DNA from: Thamnaconus septentrionalis
Taxonomy: Eukaryota; Chordata; Actinopteri; Tetraodontiformes; Monacanthidae
Length of the DNA: 64,000 nucleotides
Direction of reading: 5' to 3'
Assembly (NCBI GenBank): GCA_009823395.1
Contig: CM020519.1
Span: 16,279,501-16,343,500 of the forward strand
Shown piece by piece: positions 29,201 to 37,200 of the stretch. The first letter of the stretch is position 1. Each line of letters opens with the position of its first letter. Below the pieces are notes generated by a model. The model had not been told where the DNA came from. It saw nothing but the letters and a program-made list of their open reading frames with translations, and searched no databases. A program made the translations under genes and the position numbers.

Positions 29201-32187
29201 TAACGGCTCGACCAGGAGCAAAGATTTAACGTTCAGCACCAAAAGATACGGTGCGGAATCTTTCGTTGATTCTTACGTTGACAGAACATACGTTATCATT
29301 CTTCACTTCCACAGCCAGGGTTGCCACAGTCATGGAAAACCTGGAAAAGTCAAAGATTCAAAGATTTTTATTTGTCACATACGTTGCATGGCAGTGACGT
29401 GACAAAGTGGCAAGGGCCACCTGCCACTTTTTAAAAAGATTAAAAAGTGGCAGGTGCAGTGGTTAAAGCTATGCATTGCTATATAATATGATATAATATA
29501 ATTACTAACTATGGAATGCAAAATATGAAACTATACCATTATAATTATAATAATAATAATTAATATTATTGTCATTATTATCATTATTATTATTATTATT
29601 ATTATTACAACTACTACTACTACTAATAATAATAATAATGATAACAGTAATAGTAATATTAGTAATAATAGTGGTAGTAATGGTAATGTAGTGCACTAGT
29701 ACTGTATAATATAACAAACATAATAAACATAATAAACAACATGAATTATGGAATATAATATATCATATATTTATATGACATAATAATCATGGAATTTGCA
29801 AATGCCATTTTCCAGGCATGGAAAAGTCATGGAATTTTGTAAAATCACTGAGTTTTGGAAAAGACATAAAATTTGCCCCTGCCTCTTATAAACTAACAGA
29901 TTGTGTTTGTTGAACATACCAAACGTAGGCTTTACATCGCCCCCGCGTCTCGTGTCTCCAACAATGCTACAGCTCCGCTAACGGCTTAAACCAAGCCGAC
30001 TGGCTCGGCCTATGTAGTTTAGGCAAAGGTTCATATGTCTATTAAGCATGAAAATTCGGTATTTGTAGGTTGCAGTAAGGTCATGGCATTTCCCCCCCGC
30101 CCCCCAAAACTAAGGAGAGATGAGTTAACTACTTGCGTGCTATGGCTTGTCTGATGCACCGTTCAGGCACTTAGTTGCCTGTCTCTCGTACAGCGACAAC
30201 CCAAAAATCCTGATCCTGAAGAACAATGGATTCCAAACAGAGCATATCCAAACATGCCAGTGTAGTTTATAGTAGGGCCAGTTTTGGGTCCTCAACAAAT
30301 TAAAGGATGCTGAACTTCAATTTAAAAAAACAACAACCAATAATTAGCAAAACAGTGTTAATACAAACCGCATACTGGGATTATGTCTTCAAACATTTGG
30401 GGTTGTAATCAACCCGCTGACCTCACACATAACACAACCAGATGTCATAGTATTACTTTGAAGCCGCGTTTCATAAGTGGATGTTGCAAATGTTTGTGAG
30501 AATAAAGCGTAAACACAGTTTAACTTTAACTACAGAGAAGTGAATCATTTCTTTTGCCTACTGAAGTGCTTTCTTGTACAGATTCAAAGCTCACCAAGGT
30601 GCTGGCGGGCTGTGGAGGCTTCCTGGTATTTCTTGTCCTAGTCGTCGGACTGTGCTCCGCTTTTCAGTAAGTTGCAATCTTTTGTTGTCAGCGCTGATAC
30701 AAGAGCAAAAAAGATACTCAGCTCAGAGAAACGAGTTTAATCAAAGACATGCTTATTAACGTAACTTTAATAAAAAAGCCATTTATGCGATTCTTAGGTG
30801 GAAGAAATTCAAGGACAAGCCGGTGCCTGATCCTGCTCACAGTTCTGTGGCGACGTGGTTGTCAGCATGTGATCAAAAGGTAAATTCCATCGGGGTGACG
30901 TTGGGAAGGAATCAGGAGGAAGTTGTCATCTAAAAAGAGTATTCTTTTCAATTCATCAAATTGAAAGCTCAATTGCACGGCCTAAAATAGGGAACTGATC
31001 CAAAAACAATTCACTCTTATTGTTCATGAGACCAGAATAGTTTCTGGTCACCTGTGGGGAATGCAGGTGTTTGTTTTCAGGTTTCATTTGAGGTTTCAAA
31101 AGTTTCATTTGTGTCCCTTCACTGTTTCATTGACGCCCGCTTGGTGAAACGTAAAAGGCCACCCTTCCTTTTGTCCCTTGGACTGTTTCCTTCAGGAGTG
31201 GCCGCAGCCAATCATCTGTCCCCATCGAACCCTCTCCTCTGCATCCTCTTCTCTCACACCAACTGACTTCATGCCCTCTTCCACTACGTCTATAGATCTC
31301 CTCTCCGCTCTTCCTCCTGACCTCCTGCCCGCCACCACTACCCTCAGCATCCATCTACTGATATGTTCACTGCCTCTGTGCATGACCAAACCATCTCAGT
31401 GTGGCCTCTCTGCTTTTCTAACGTGCACTGTCCTTCCTGGAACTACACATCCTGGTCACTCCCAAAGAAATTGTAAAAGGCCACGTAAACGTTTCTTAAT
31501 ATAATTCAAATGGCCCTGCGATGAACTGGCGACTTGTCCAGGGTGTCACCCTGCCTTCGCCCTAAGACAGCTGAGATAGGCTCCTGCAGACCCCCGTGAC
31601 CCTGAATAGGAATAAGCGGGCATAGAAGATGAATGAATGAATTCAAATAGTAAACGTAAAATTGTTTGTCGCACCCTTTAATCTGCTTCTGCAAGAAAGG
31701 TTGCACCTTGTTTTTCTGTACGTCTGCAGTGAATTCTAATGACTAACTAATGGTTTCATATCTAAAGGGATTGCGCTCTGTCCAGCAAATCCACCGCCCA
31801 TCTGAAATCCTCCCTGACAGGGTTTACCCCGAAGAGGTCCAAAAACCGACAGTCTCTCCGCCAGACAAAGGCGGTTACAAAAACCTGATCTGTGAGCAGG
31901 ACGAGGAGCTTGCTGTCCCCAACGACGCCCCTCCATCAAACCAACACAACAGATGTCAAGTTAACCCCGAAGAGACGCATCAAATATCTCCTTCCGAAGA
32001 GTCGACGGAGCTGCTCCCTTCCGAGGGCTGCCTTCCCAACCCGTACCGAACTCAGAGTCCCGTGGAGACTCCCGCCGCCAAGACGGCCAAGCAGTTCAGG
32101 CTCGTCCCTGTGAAGCAGCGAGACAGGACTACATCGCAGACTGTTTATGTTACATTGGACATGTTCGAGCAGGGGCAGGGCAGCTGA
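19975..32187 (+). CDS. Class I cytokine receptor, gp130 / CSF3R / IL-12R-beta-2 type, with one apparent frameshift
   Basis: Sixteen coding exons: 19975-20080, 22120-22389, 22484-22619, 22738-22922, 23021-23142, 23504-23527, 23831-23995, 25211-25293, 25433-25637, 25770-25934, 27800-27901, 28876-29019, 29110-29250, 30582-30666, 30798-30879, 31768-32187. They total 2435 nt, one base short of 812 codons. Approximate residues, counting the missing base: signal peptide 1-35, Ig-like 36-125, cytokine-binding module 126-336 (LSC/FTCKW cysteines; WSNWS), three FNIII domains 337-616, membrane span about 623-643, box 1 in KDKPVPDPAHSSVATW, and a 139-residue last exon with tyrosines in RVYPEEV, GGYKNL, NPYRTQ (YxxQ, the STAT3-docking type) and TVYVTL. 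Family role: plasma-membrane receptor signalling through JAK/STAT. The Ig plus cytokine module plus three FNIII layout and about 811 aa fit CSF3R, IL12RB2 or gp130. The box 1 VPDPAHSS resembles CSF3R, but the exact orthologue is unresolved, so no symbol is given. Confidence 0.9.
21688..21716. repeat. Palindrome, 13-bp arms, 3-nt loop
   Basis: The left arm ACCTTTACTTGGA and right arm TCCAAGTAAAGGT are exact reverse complements around ATT. Confidence 0.95.
21730..21772. repeat. Palindrome, 21-bp perfect arms, 1-nt centre
   Basis: Arms 21730-21750 and 21752-21772 are exact reverse complements around G at 21751. It lies 13 bp after the previous palindrome and 16 bp before duplicated segment A. 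Confidence 0.95.
21789..21957 (-). repeat. 169-bp duplicated segment, copy A
   Basis: Matches 27329-27497 with two mismatches over 169 bp, same orientation. On the minus strand both copies keep an open frame beginning MSEDCSTSDCKDKLLRV; one mismatch is synonymous in that frame. In copy A the frame extends upstream as MEAISPHFDDG and so on (98 codons in all). Not recognised as any known protein. Confidence 0.9.
22120..22389 (+). CDS. Receptor exon, Ig-like domain
   Basis: 270-nt phase 1-1 exon starting SDESGCDVIPKDVFIERG. Ig cysteines appear in QIVCLTSC and TLECRR, with a Trp in VRWKQD. This is the N-terminal Ig-like domain typical of gp130, CSF3R and IL-12R-beta-2. Confidence 0.9.
22484..22619 (+). 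CDS. Receptor exon, cytokine module D2 first half
   Basis: 136 nt, phase 1 to 2. Encodes KPSKLSCMLYYK and NQFTCKWED, the C...CxW pattern that opens a class I cytokine-binding module. Confidence 0.9.
22643..22675. repeat. (GT)n microsatellite
   Basis: Pure TG repeat in the 118-bp intron between the two D2 exons. Confidence 0.95.
22738..22922 (+). CDS. Receptor exon, cytokine module D2 second half
   Basis: 185 nt, phase 2 to 1. Encodes CTSSTCTPPYEVC, SCTTNYED and NITVRAKSDYGEVFSDQ, the second disulphide pair and the domain end. A (GT)n tract sits in the short intron before it. Confidence 0.9.
23021..23142 (+). CDS. Receptor exon, cytokine module D3 first part
   Basis: 122 nt, phase 1 to 0. 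Encodes LKITSPSYLNLTASSGNVL, FRWGIRYRA and YNCQVRHRK, matching the first strands of the D3 FNIII fold (gp130 YNIQYRTK, CSF3R CELRHKPQ). Confidence 0.88.
23212..23242. repeat. A31 homopolymer
   Basis: Thirty-one consecutive A in the intron after the D3 first exon. Such runs are prone to length error in assemblies. Confidence 0.95.
23504..23527 (+). CDS. Receptor 24-nt microexon
   Basis: TTTTACAG acceptor and GTAAAT donor around 24 nt encoding AIGEGTGE, phase 0-0. It joins QVRHRK to WVLQM and fills the loop between D3 strands. Its inclusion is inferred from phase and splice signals and does not change the frame. Confidence 0.6.
23831..23995 (+). CDS. Receptor exon, D3 end with WSNWS, containing a one-base frameshift
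   Basis: From the acceptor, phase 0 gives WVLQMNALKGG ... CSNYTFAVRCAWAG, the canonical F-strand. The hallmark WSNWSQEKTVLTALK that should follow lies in another frame. The exon is 165 nt, but the next exon requires exit phase 1 (166 nt), so one base appears to be missing between the RC motif and WSNWS, most simply in the GGGG run at 23941-23944. As written, the frame stops at TAA 23981-23983 after about 331 residues. Either an assembly error or a real null or soluble allele. Confidence 0.85.
23996..25210 (+). other. Receptor intron between D3 and D4
   Basis: 1.2 kb; T12/G10/T8 homopolymer cluster near 24989-25022 and (TTAA)n near 25060. No exon seen. Confidence 0.6.
25211..25293 (+). CDS. 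Receptor exon, FNIII D4 first part
   Basis: 83 nt, phase 1 to 0. Reads SDYKPRLWRT ... VRKVRAVWT, aligning with the start of gp130/CSF3R D4 (PSFWYKID...VQLVWK). The match is weak but phase and position fit. Confidence 0.75.
25433..25637 (+). CDS. Receptor exon, FNIII D4 second part
   Basis: 205 nt, phase 0 to 1. Reads DAPSACPDKLTYTVKH ... TISLTVLRNETVFVEESVYV. Contains an N-glycosylation sequon NET. Confidence 0.85.
25770..25934 (+). CDS. Receptor exon, FNIII D5 first part
   Basis: 165 nt, phase 1-1. Reads RPQITGLQTTTLNG, ILVSWRAPLQPVDGYVIDY, the FNIII B and C strands (CSF3R QGYVIEW). The donor GTAAGT at 25935 lies only 13 bp from the hAT-like element at 25948. Confidence 0.9.
25948..26759. 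mobile_element. hAT-like non-autonomous element, 812 bp
   Basis: Starts TAGGGATGGGCGATA and ends TATTGCCCATCCCTA, an imperfect terminal inverted repeat. Flanked by 8-bp direct repeats TCACGTGG (25940-25947) and TCATGTGG (26760-26767), 7/8 identical, the duplication length expected for hAT transposons. No transposase frame. Related copies lie at 58081-58701 and, truncated, at 47861-48000. Confidence 0.85.
26849..27165. mobile_element. Short inverted-repeat element (Tc1/mariner-like ends)
   Basis: The left end includes AAAAGTTTTTGGACACCTC; the right end GAGGTGTCCAAAAACCTTTT is its near-exact reverse complement. The interior shares TTGGTGACTGCACTGA and TGTCCAAAAAC blocks with about 46200-46370. 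No coding capacity. The left edge begins CAGTGGTGG after TA. The class assignment is inference. Confidence 0.6.
27329..27497 (-). repeat. 169-bp duplicated segment, copy B
   Basis: Second copy of the segment at 21789-21957, in the intron between the two D5 exons of the same receptor gene. About 98.8 % identical, so the duplication is recent. Confidence 0.9.
27800..27901 (+). CDS. Receptor exon, FNIII D5 second part
   Basis: 102 nt, phase 1-1. Reads LRDKTPYDITVTSLFEDKTG ending SRRG. PYDITVTSLF is a typical FNIII F-strand. Confidence 0.9.
27915..28790. repeat. Dispersed repeat, copy 2 (paired with 180-690)
   Basis: Collinear with about 180-690 but split by the insertion at 28417-28580; shared block CTCTAAAATAATCTCCCTC spans the insertion site. 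Confidence 0.65.
28417..28580 (-). mobile_element. Retroposon tail nested in dispersed repeat, with 8-bp target duplication
   Basis: Flanked by direct repeats TCTAAAAT (28409-28416 and 28581-28588). Carries an (ATCC)n tail at the left and a 3' body with GACACCCTGGACAAGTCGCC, found on the other strand at 31511-31640. The empty site is visible in the relative at about 355-370. Tail type and duplication suggest a LINE-derived retroposon inserted on the minus strand. Confidence 0.75.
28876..29019 (+). CDS. Receptor exon, FNIII D6 first part
   Basis: 144 nt, phase 1-1. Reads APGAVNISSDEAEARRVLL, RWTVEPLLCGG and VTYLIVYHSEN. The acceptor is preceded by a C-run instead of the usual T-rich tract. 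Confidence 0.9.
29110..29250 (+). CDS. Receptor exon, FNIII D6 second part
   Basis: 141 nt, phase 1-1. Reads NITVDGKHQEVPLKNL, TPGTSYSVFVEARALNGS and LTFSTKRY. Ends the ectodomain. Confidence 0.9.
29251..30581 (+). other. Receptor intron before the membrane exon
   Basis: 1.3 kb; hairpin at 29418-29456, (ATT)n/(AAT)n tract at about 29540-29650, and repeated TGGAAAAGTCATGGAATTTT-type sequence. No exon seen. Confidence 0.6.
29418..29456. repeat. Hairpin, 17-bp perfect arms, 5-nt loop
   Basis: Arms CACCTGCCACTTTTTAA and its exact reverse complement around AAAGA. It sits just downstream of a GTGACAAAGTGGCAAGG direct context that repeats part of the arm. Confidence 0.9.
30582..30666 (+). CDS. Receptor exon, transmembrane span
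   Basis: 85 nt, phase 1 to 2. Reads DSKLTK then a single hydrophobic span VLAGCGGFLVFLVLVVGLC, ending SAFQ. Confidence 0.92.
30798..30879 (+). CDS. Receptor exon, box 1 (JAK-binding)
   Basis: 82 nt, phase 2 to 0. Reads WKKFKDKPVPDPAHSSVATW. The Pro-x-Pro box 1 (VPDPAHSS) is nearly that of CSF3R and is the JAK docking site in this family. Confidence 0.93.
30880..31767 (+). other. Receptor last intron
   Basis: 0.9 kb; contains the retroposon tail at 31509-31640. No exon seen. Confidence 0.6.
31509..31640 (+). mobile_element. Retroposon 3' tail (family of 28417-28580)
   Basis: Reads GGCGACTTGTCCAGGGTGTC and so on, ending in (GAAT)n; the reverse complement of this body occurs at 28430-28580 and a diverged copy at about 52003-52090. 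A common teleost LINE-type tail by my recollection. Confidence 0.65.
31768..32187 (+). CDS. Receptor last exon, cytoplasmic tail
   Basis: 139 residues starting GLRSVQQIHRPSEILPDRVY to TGA at 32185-32187. Four tyrosines: VYPE, GYKNL, PYRTQ (YxxQ) and VYVTL. The tail is short, like CSF3R rather than gp130 itself. Confidence 0.92.
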   Translation, partial: GLRSVQQIHRPSEILPDRVYPEEVQKPTVSPPDKGGYKNLICEQDEELAVPNDAPPSNQHNRCQVNPEETHQISPSEESTELLPSEGCLPNPYRTQSPVETPAAKTAKQFRLVPVKQRDRTTSQTVYVTLDMFEQGQGS

Positions 32188-32717
32188 AGTCAAGGCAGAC
32201 CTGCGAGGTCTTCCGAGGAATTCTGAGAAGTCATTTCGCATGCGAGAGCTGATATGTGGTGGAACTGGAGCCGGCAGAGGCTCCCGTAACAGTGGGTGGC
32301 GGTCAGCAGCAGCTGTGAAGCTGAAGAGGAACTGCAATCTGTATCACTGCGCTGCAAAAATTAGAGATGCAAAAGGGTTTTTTTTGTGTGTGGATAATTT
32401 ACTTTGGAACTCCTTGTTGACACTTTTGATAAGATAAACTATGCAGTATTATGCACTATTAATTCATGGCCTTCACACGTATGTGTAGATGGAGGTGCAG
32501 CGTCTTCACAGCACATCCAGATATAAAAATCATTTTATTTCACAACGCCACGAAATCACGGTGATGTATGCAAAAATGATGTGCTTGCACACCTAAGGGC
32601 TGTTTCATAAGCTGTGTATGCGCTACATATGCAGACGCAGGTTGCTTGGTTCTGTTCTGTAGCATGTTCACAATATGTGTAAATGATGAGTATATGTTTG
32701 TACAGCTGTTGAGTGAA

Positions 32718-32723
32718 AATAAA
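32718..32723 (+). terminator. Candidate receptor poly(A) signal AATAAA
   Basis: First clear AATAAA after the receptor stop, about 530 bp downstream. Confidence 0.5.
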
Positions 32724-33288
32724 ACCCTCAGAAATACATTTGATCATCACTGCCTTTTGCAGCATTTGCATAGCCCACTTTTGGGGGAAAAAAAAAAAAA
32801 AAAAGATTATTATATTGTCCCAAATTTTACCTCAATCATTACTTAAATTGGTGACATTCAGTAAATGTCATTATCACCTAAAGCCACCTATTACCTGCCA
32901 TATTTACTAATGAAGGCAACTTAGTTTGTATGGCTTAGAGATTTTGCTGTCATTAATCAGTCTTGAGAGGCTATTTTTAAGCCAGATTCTGTATAATATA
33001 ATGTTTTGCATTTTTATCCACGCATTTACTGGCCCTCTTTGTTTACTGCATGTTTGCTTTTTGTATCACTCCCTGTAAAACCCAGACATGGCTGTACATG
33101 AAACATCCCATTCAGGATATCAGTTTCTGAAATTCTTACAGGGTAACAGGCAGTTTGGCATGAACAACACTGTAATTTTCAATATCACCCATATCCCTTT
33201 TCTTCCTGATACTGATGCTCAGTTCGATCTTTAGCTGGTTACCTTTTCCAAATGCAGTAACTGGTTAGTGTGGTTCAAAAATTAAAAA

Positions 33289-33451
<163 letters not shown>

Positions 33452-34158
33452 GTCCCTAACAGCTCCCAAGCTGCTGCTTTAATCTTTCTACTTTATTCTT
33501 CAATGCATCCCATCCCAATGCACTTCTACATCCACTATATGAAAGTCCCGGAAGGACAAAAATGGCCACTGTTGTTTCACAGTCTCAACGCAACAATCAT
33601 TTTTAAACAATAAAAATATGCCCCTTCTTCAATATTGATTAAGCCTTTAACTTGCAAAAACAGAAGGGACCATTTAGACTTTAGAGTTTGTTTTAAAGTA
33701 CATTTCCGCCAAAGTTAAACGATGTGTTGTTTCCAATTTACGCCTGGTGGTGGCAGTGTGACCCACAATGCCGACTGAGCTGCAAACATTTTCAGGCCAG
33801 AGTTACAGTAGCCTGTTTAGCTAGTTAGCCCTGAACGGCTAGCACGTTTAAAGACTGTAGTGACGCTGTACTGCTAGCTACTTCCCAACAATATAGGTTT
33901 TTAGAAAAACGGGTTAAAAGGCGGCGCCAGTTTTTGAAACTTGAATGTTCTTGAGTCTCGTTTTCAGGCATAAGTGTCTGTCAGCCTGTCAAAATGTTTA
34001 TTGATGTTAAACTTTTTATAAGCGTCTCCTGGTTTAGTAGCTAAAGGGCCTACGTCCACGGGGATTTCCTGAGTGACCATCTGGATCACGGTCGCATGTA
34101 AGGGTGAGCCTCGACCCACAGGCTAACTAGTATTTACTGCTAACCCAAACGTCCGAGT

Positions 34159-34222
34159 ATGTCACACACTGGACCCCCTCCTCGATGGCGGAACTGTCCC
34201 AGAAGAGGACAACCAGTAGCAG
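34159..34222 (+). CDS. rngtt: RNGTT exon 1
   Basis: ATG then [20 protein letters not shown] plus one base; human begins [27 protein letters not shown] donor, phase 1. An ATG at 34185 has a strong context (GATGG) but is out of frame, so similarity decides the start at 34159. Confidence 0.95.
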
Positions 34223-37200
34223 GTAGGACACAAATCTTAACAATTGGGATAATAAGGCATTTTTTTCTTTTTTTAGTATTGCTGGCTTCCCATTGGAAGT
34301 GATGACGCTAAAAGATGTGGCTAGCAGTCTAGCTATAAATGTATGGTCTTCATACCGCACGTTAGAAATCTGAAATATATACGACGTGCCTCTAAAACGT
34401 CCAACTCATGTGTTAAGGTTTTCCGACGCGCCAACTTGAAAGGAAAAATTAAAGATATACACATGTCTGCCCCCTTAACAAATCAGATGTGTGGCTGCTA
34501 GCATCACAACACTGCAACGTCAGGTCACTTTTTTTTTTTTTTTTTTTTTTAAATGCGATTGCGTTGAAATAGAACTAAGGCTACCGGTGTCTTGTATGCC
34601 ACATTTCCCAAGTGACTCTGCAGAACGACTAAAGCCGTAAAATCTACATTGAGGTCTGTGCGTTTTTAATTCGGAACAGGTGCTTGGTCAACAAGCCACA
34701 TTTTCCAATGGAGTTTTGAATGAGGAAGACGCGCGCTCTTTATGCTAAGTGGTACTGTTGGTCTCTAGGCTGCGAAGGCACAACTCGTTTTGAATATGCG
34801 CACATGTCCCTACCTAACAATTCATATATAATCCGTAGCAAAGTTTGTGTTTGTGTTCTGTTTATAACTTTATGGTAGCACTAGCGTCATGGATGTGACG
34901 CTGCTGGAGCGTCACGTGTCCAAACAAACCAGGTCTATATAGCTGTTGCCCGGTTGTGCTGCACAGTCATGTACAAATGTGCGTGTGTTATTTAATCATT
35001 TTTAAATTCTTGTCGCTGGTGCTGTCAATTTCCCCAGTAAATTTATTATTCTACATCTGTTATACCTATTAAAGGGTTCTCCAAACATCTGTTATGTAAT
35101 TTACCCAGCAGTTGAAACGGGTCCAGAGTTAGAGTCAGATATTCTCCCAACCTTGCAATTTTATATGTATTATATTAAAGGAAAATGATGGAATGAAGTA
35201 GTCTGCACTGTAAAAACTCTTGAATTAATCAAATAAGTAAGCGGCAGCGTTTTCAACACACATCTGTCACCTTTATGGATATAAAGCCTTTTTTTGCTTA
35301 TGCTATTACATCCAACATGCCAAGAATCATCTCATATTCGGTGGATTAATAGGTCTACTTTTTAAATTGTGTTATATGGACTGATTTTCTGTTTGTGGTT
35401 GAACATAAAATCTAATCATATAGGAAACAATTATAATGTTACGTCAGGACTGAGACAATTAACTTTCCTCTCAAGGCAAATTCCTGCCAATGAAAACGAT
35501 GTTGGGTCCCAAATACGATGGCCAAGTTGCAGAGGAGAACAGATTTCACCCAAGTATGCTGTCCAACTACTTGAAAAGTCTAAAGGTGAGTAACCGTGCG
35601 AAGACACCAACACTGACCGAAACCGGAAATGCTTACCTACCTTCTTTTATTCTGTCCTCAGGTTAAAATGGGTTTGCTTGTGGATTTGACAAACACTTCT
35701 CGCTTCTATGACCGCAATGACATTGAAAAGGAAGGCATAAAATACATGAAGCTGCAGTGCAAAGGGTAAGATCAGATTTGACTTTGTTTACTTATTTCAT
35801 GTTTAGGGTTGTTTGCATGTTTTTAAGTCCAGTTGCTTTTTTTTTTTTTTGATTCAGCCATGGAGAGTGTCCTTCCCGAGAGGTGACTGAACGGTTCATC
35901 AGACAGTGTGATAACTTTTTAGAGAAAAACCCAGAAGAATTGATAGGTAAGCAAACGGTCGTGTCAAGATGTTCTACTCAGGTTTCTGGTGTCCACGCAA
36001 AGACTAATTTAAAACTCTGTGTAAGTGAAATGTTTGCAGATCTCATAGATTAAACAGAATATCCCTTATCTTCTTAAAATATAACCGTTTGCAGTTTTTG
36101 ATTCTTTTACCCATCTTTTCCCATTTGGAATTAGTAAAAAGTTTATGGAGTTTGAAAAAAAAAAGTATGCTTCTGATCAGTTTTTAATGGCAGTTTTAAT
36201 GACCCTCAGTTTGTCTTGACTATTTATTATTCAGGCAAATAAATGATTGGAGGACTTCATTGGTACATATGTGCATGAAAAAAAATTTCAATTCTATTTT
36301 TGAGGAACAAAATAAAGTACAAGATGACAGTTATTGCACCAGTAATACCGTATATGGCCAGCAGAGAGCAACCTAATCTCTTAAATAGTGACTTTACAGT
36401 TTTGTTTTGTGTTTAATCTTCAACTGTAACTATACATACATCAAATGTATCCAAAAAGACACAATGCTTTAAAGCGAAAGAGCCAAATGGCGCAACTAGA
36501 GGTGCGATGGCCTTTTGCTCATCACTCATGCGGAGTGAATCACAATCAAACACTCTTTGAAAAGACAAACTAAACAGAGCTCTGGCAGTGTTTACGTGGT
36601 TGCATGTGGGAGCTTCTCCCACTGAGCAGTGTGTAGGTGATCGGGAGGTGAGAGTGCATCAGCAGCCATCAACAAACCTGGGGGAAAAACACATCAGCTC
36701 TGTTTTAAAAAGATCGCTTTTAAAATTGTGAAAATGTGGGCGGTGCCTCTGCATGGTTACTTCAACAGTATTATTGTTTTGTAAACTGATGCAGTCAGCA
36801 TCTCTGCTAACCGAAGATGATCAGCAATATTTTAAAGCCCTTTATCAACTCTTGGGATTTGTGATGCGATGAGGTATTAAATACCGTCTCAGTGATTTGG
36901 CATCACACGTGTATCGTTACAACACATTCTCATATATTGATGTGGTGTGGTTACAGTATATGTACATCACCCCGCAACCTAGAGTCCATGCACCGAAGAA
37001 GGAACTATTCCAAAAATTGACTTCCCAGTATTCCTGCGCCAGGAATGTTCCTCTCGACATGTCAGTCAGCTTATTCCAGGTCAACCAGAGACATTCACAA
37101 CTTGTCAAACAAGCGTCAAATTGCCTCAATGCCTGTGTCCTGTAGACTTTTTACAGGCTGCACTGTGATGGAAATTTCAGTCTTTTCACAATGTTATCAC

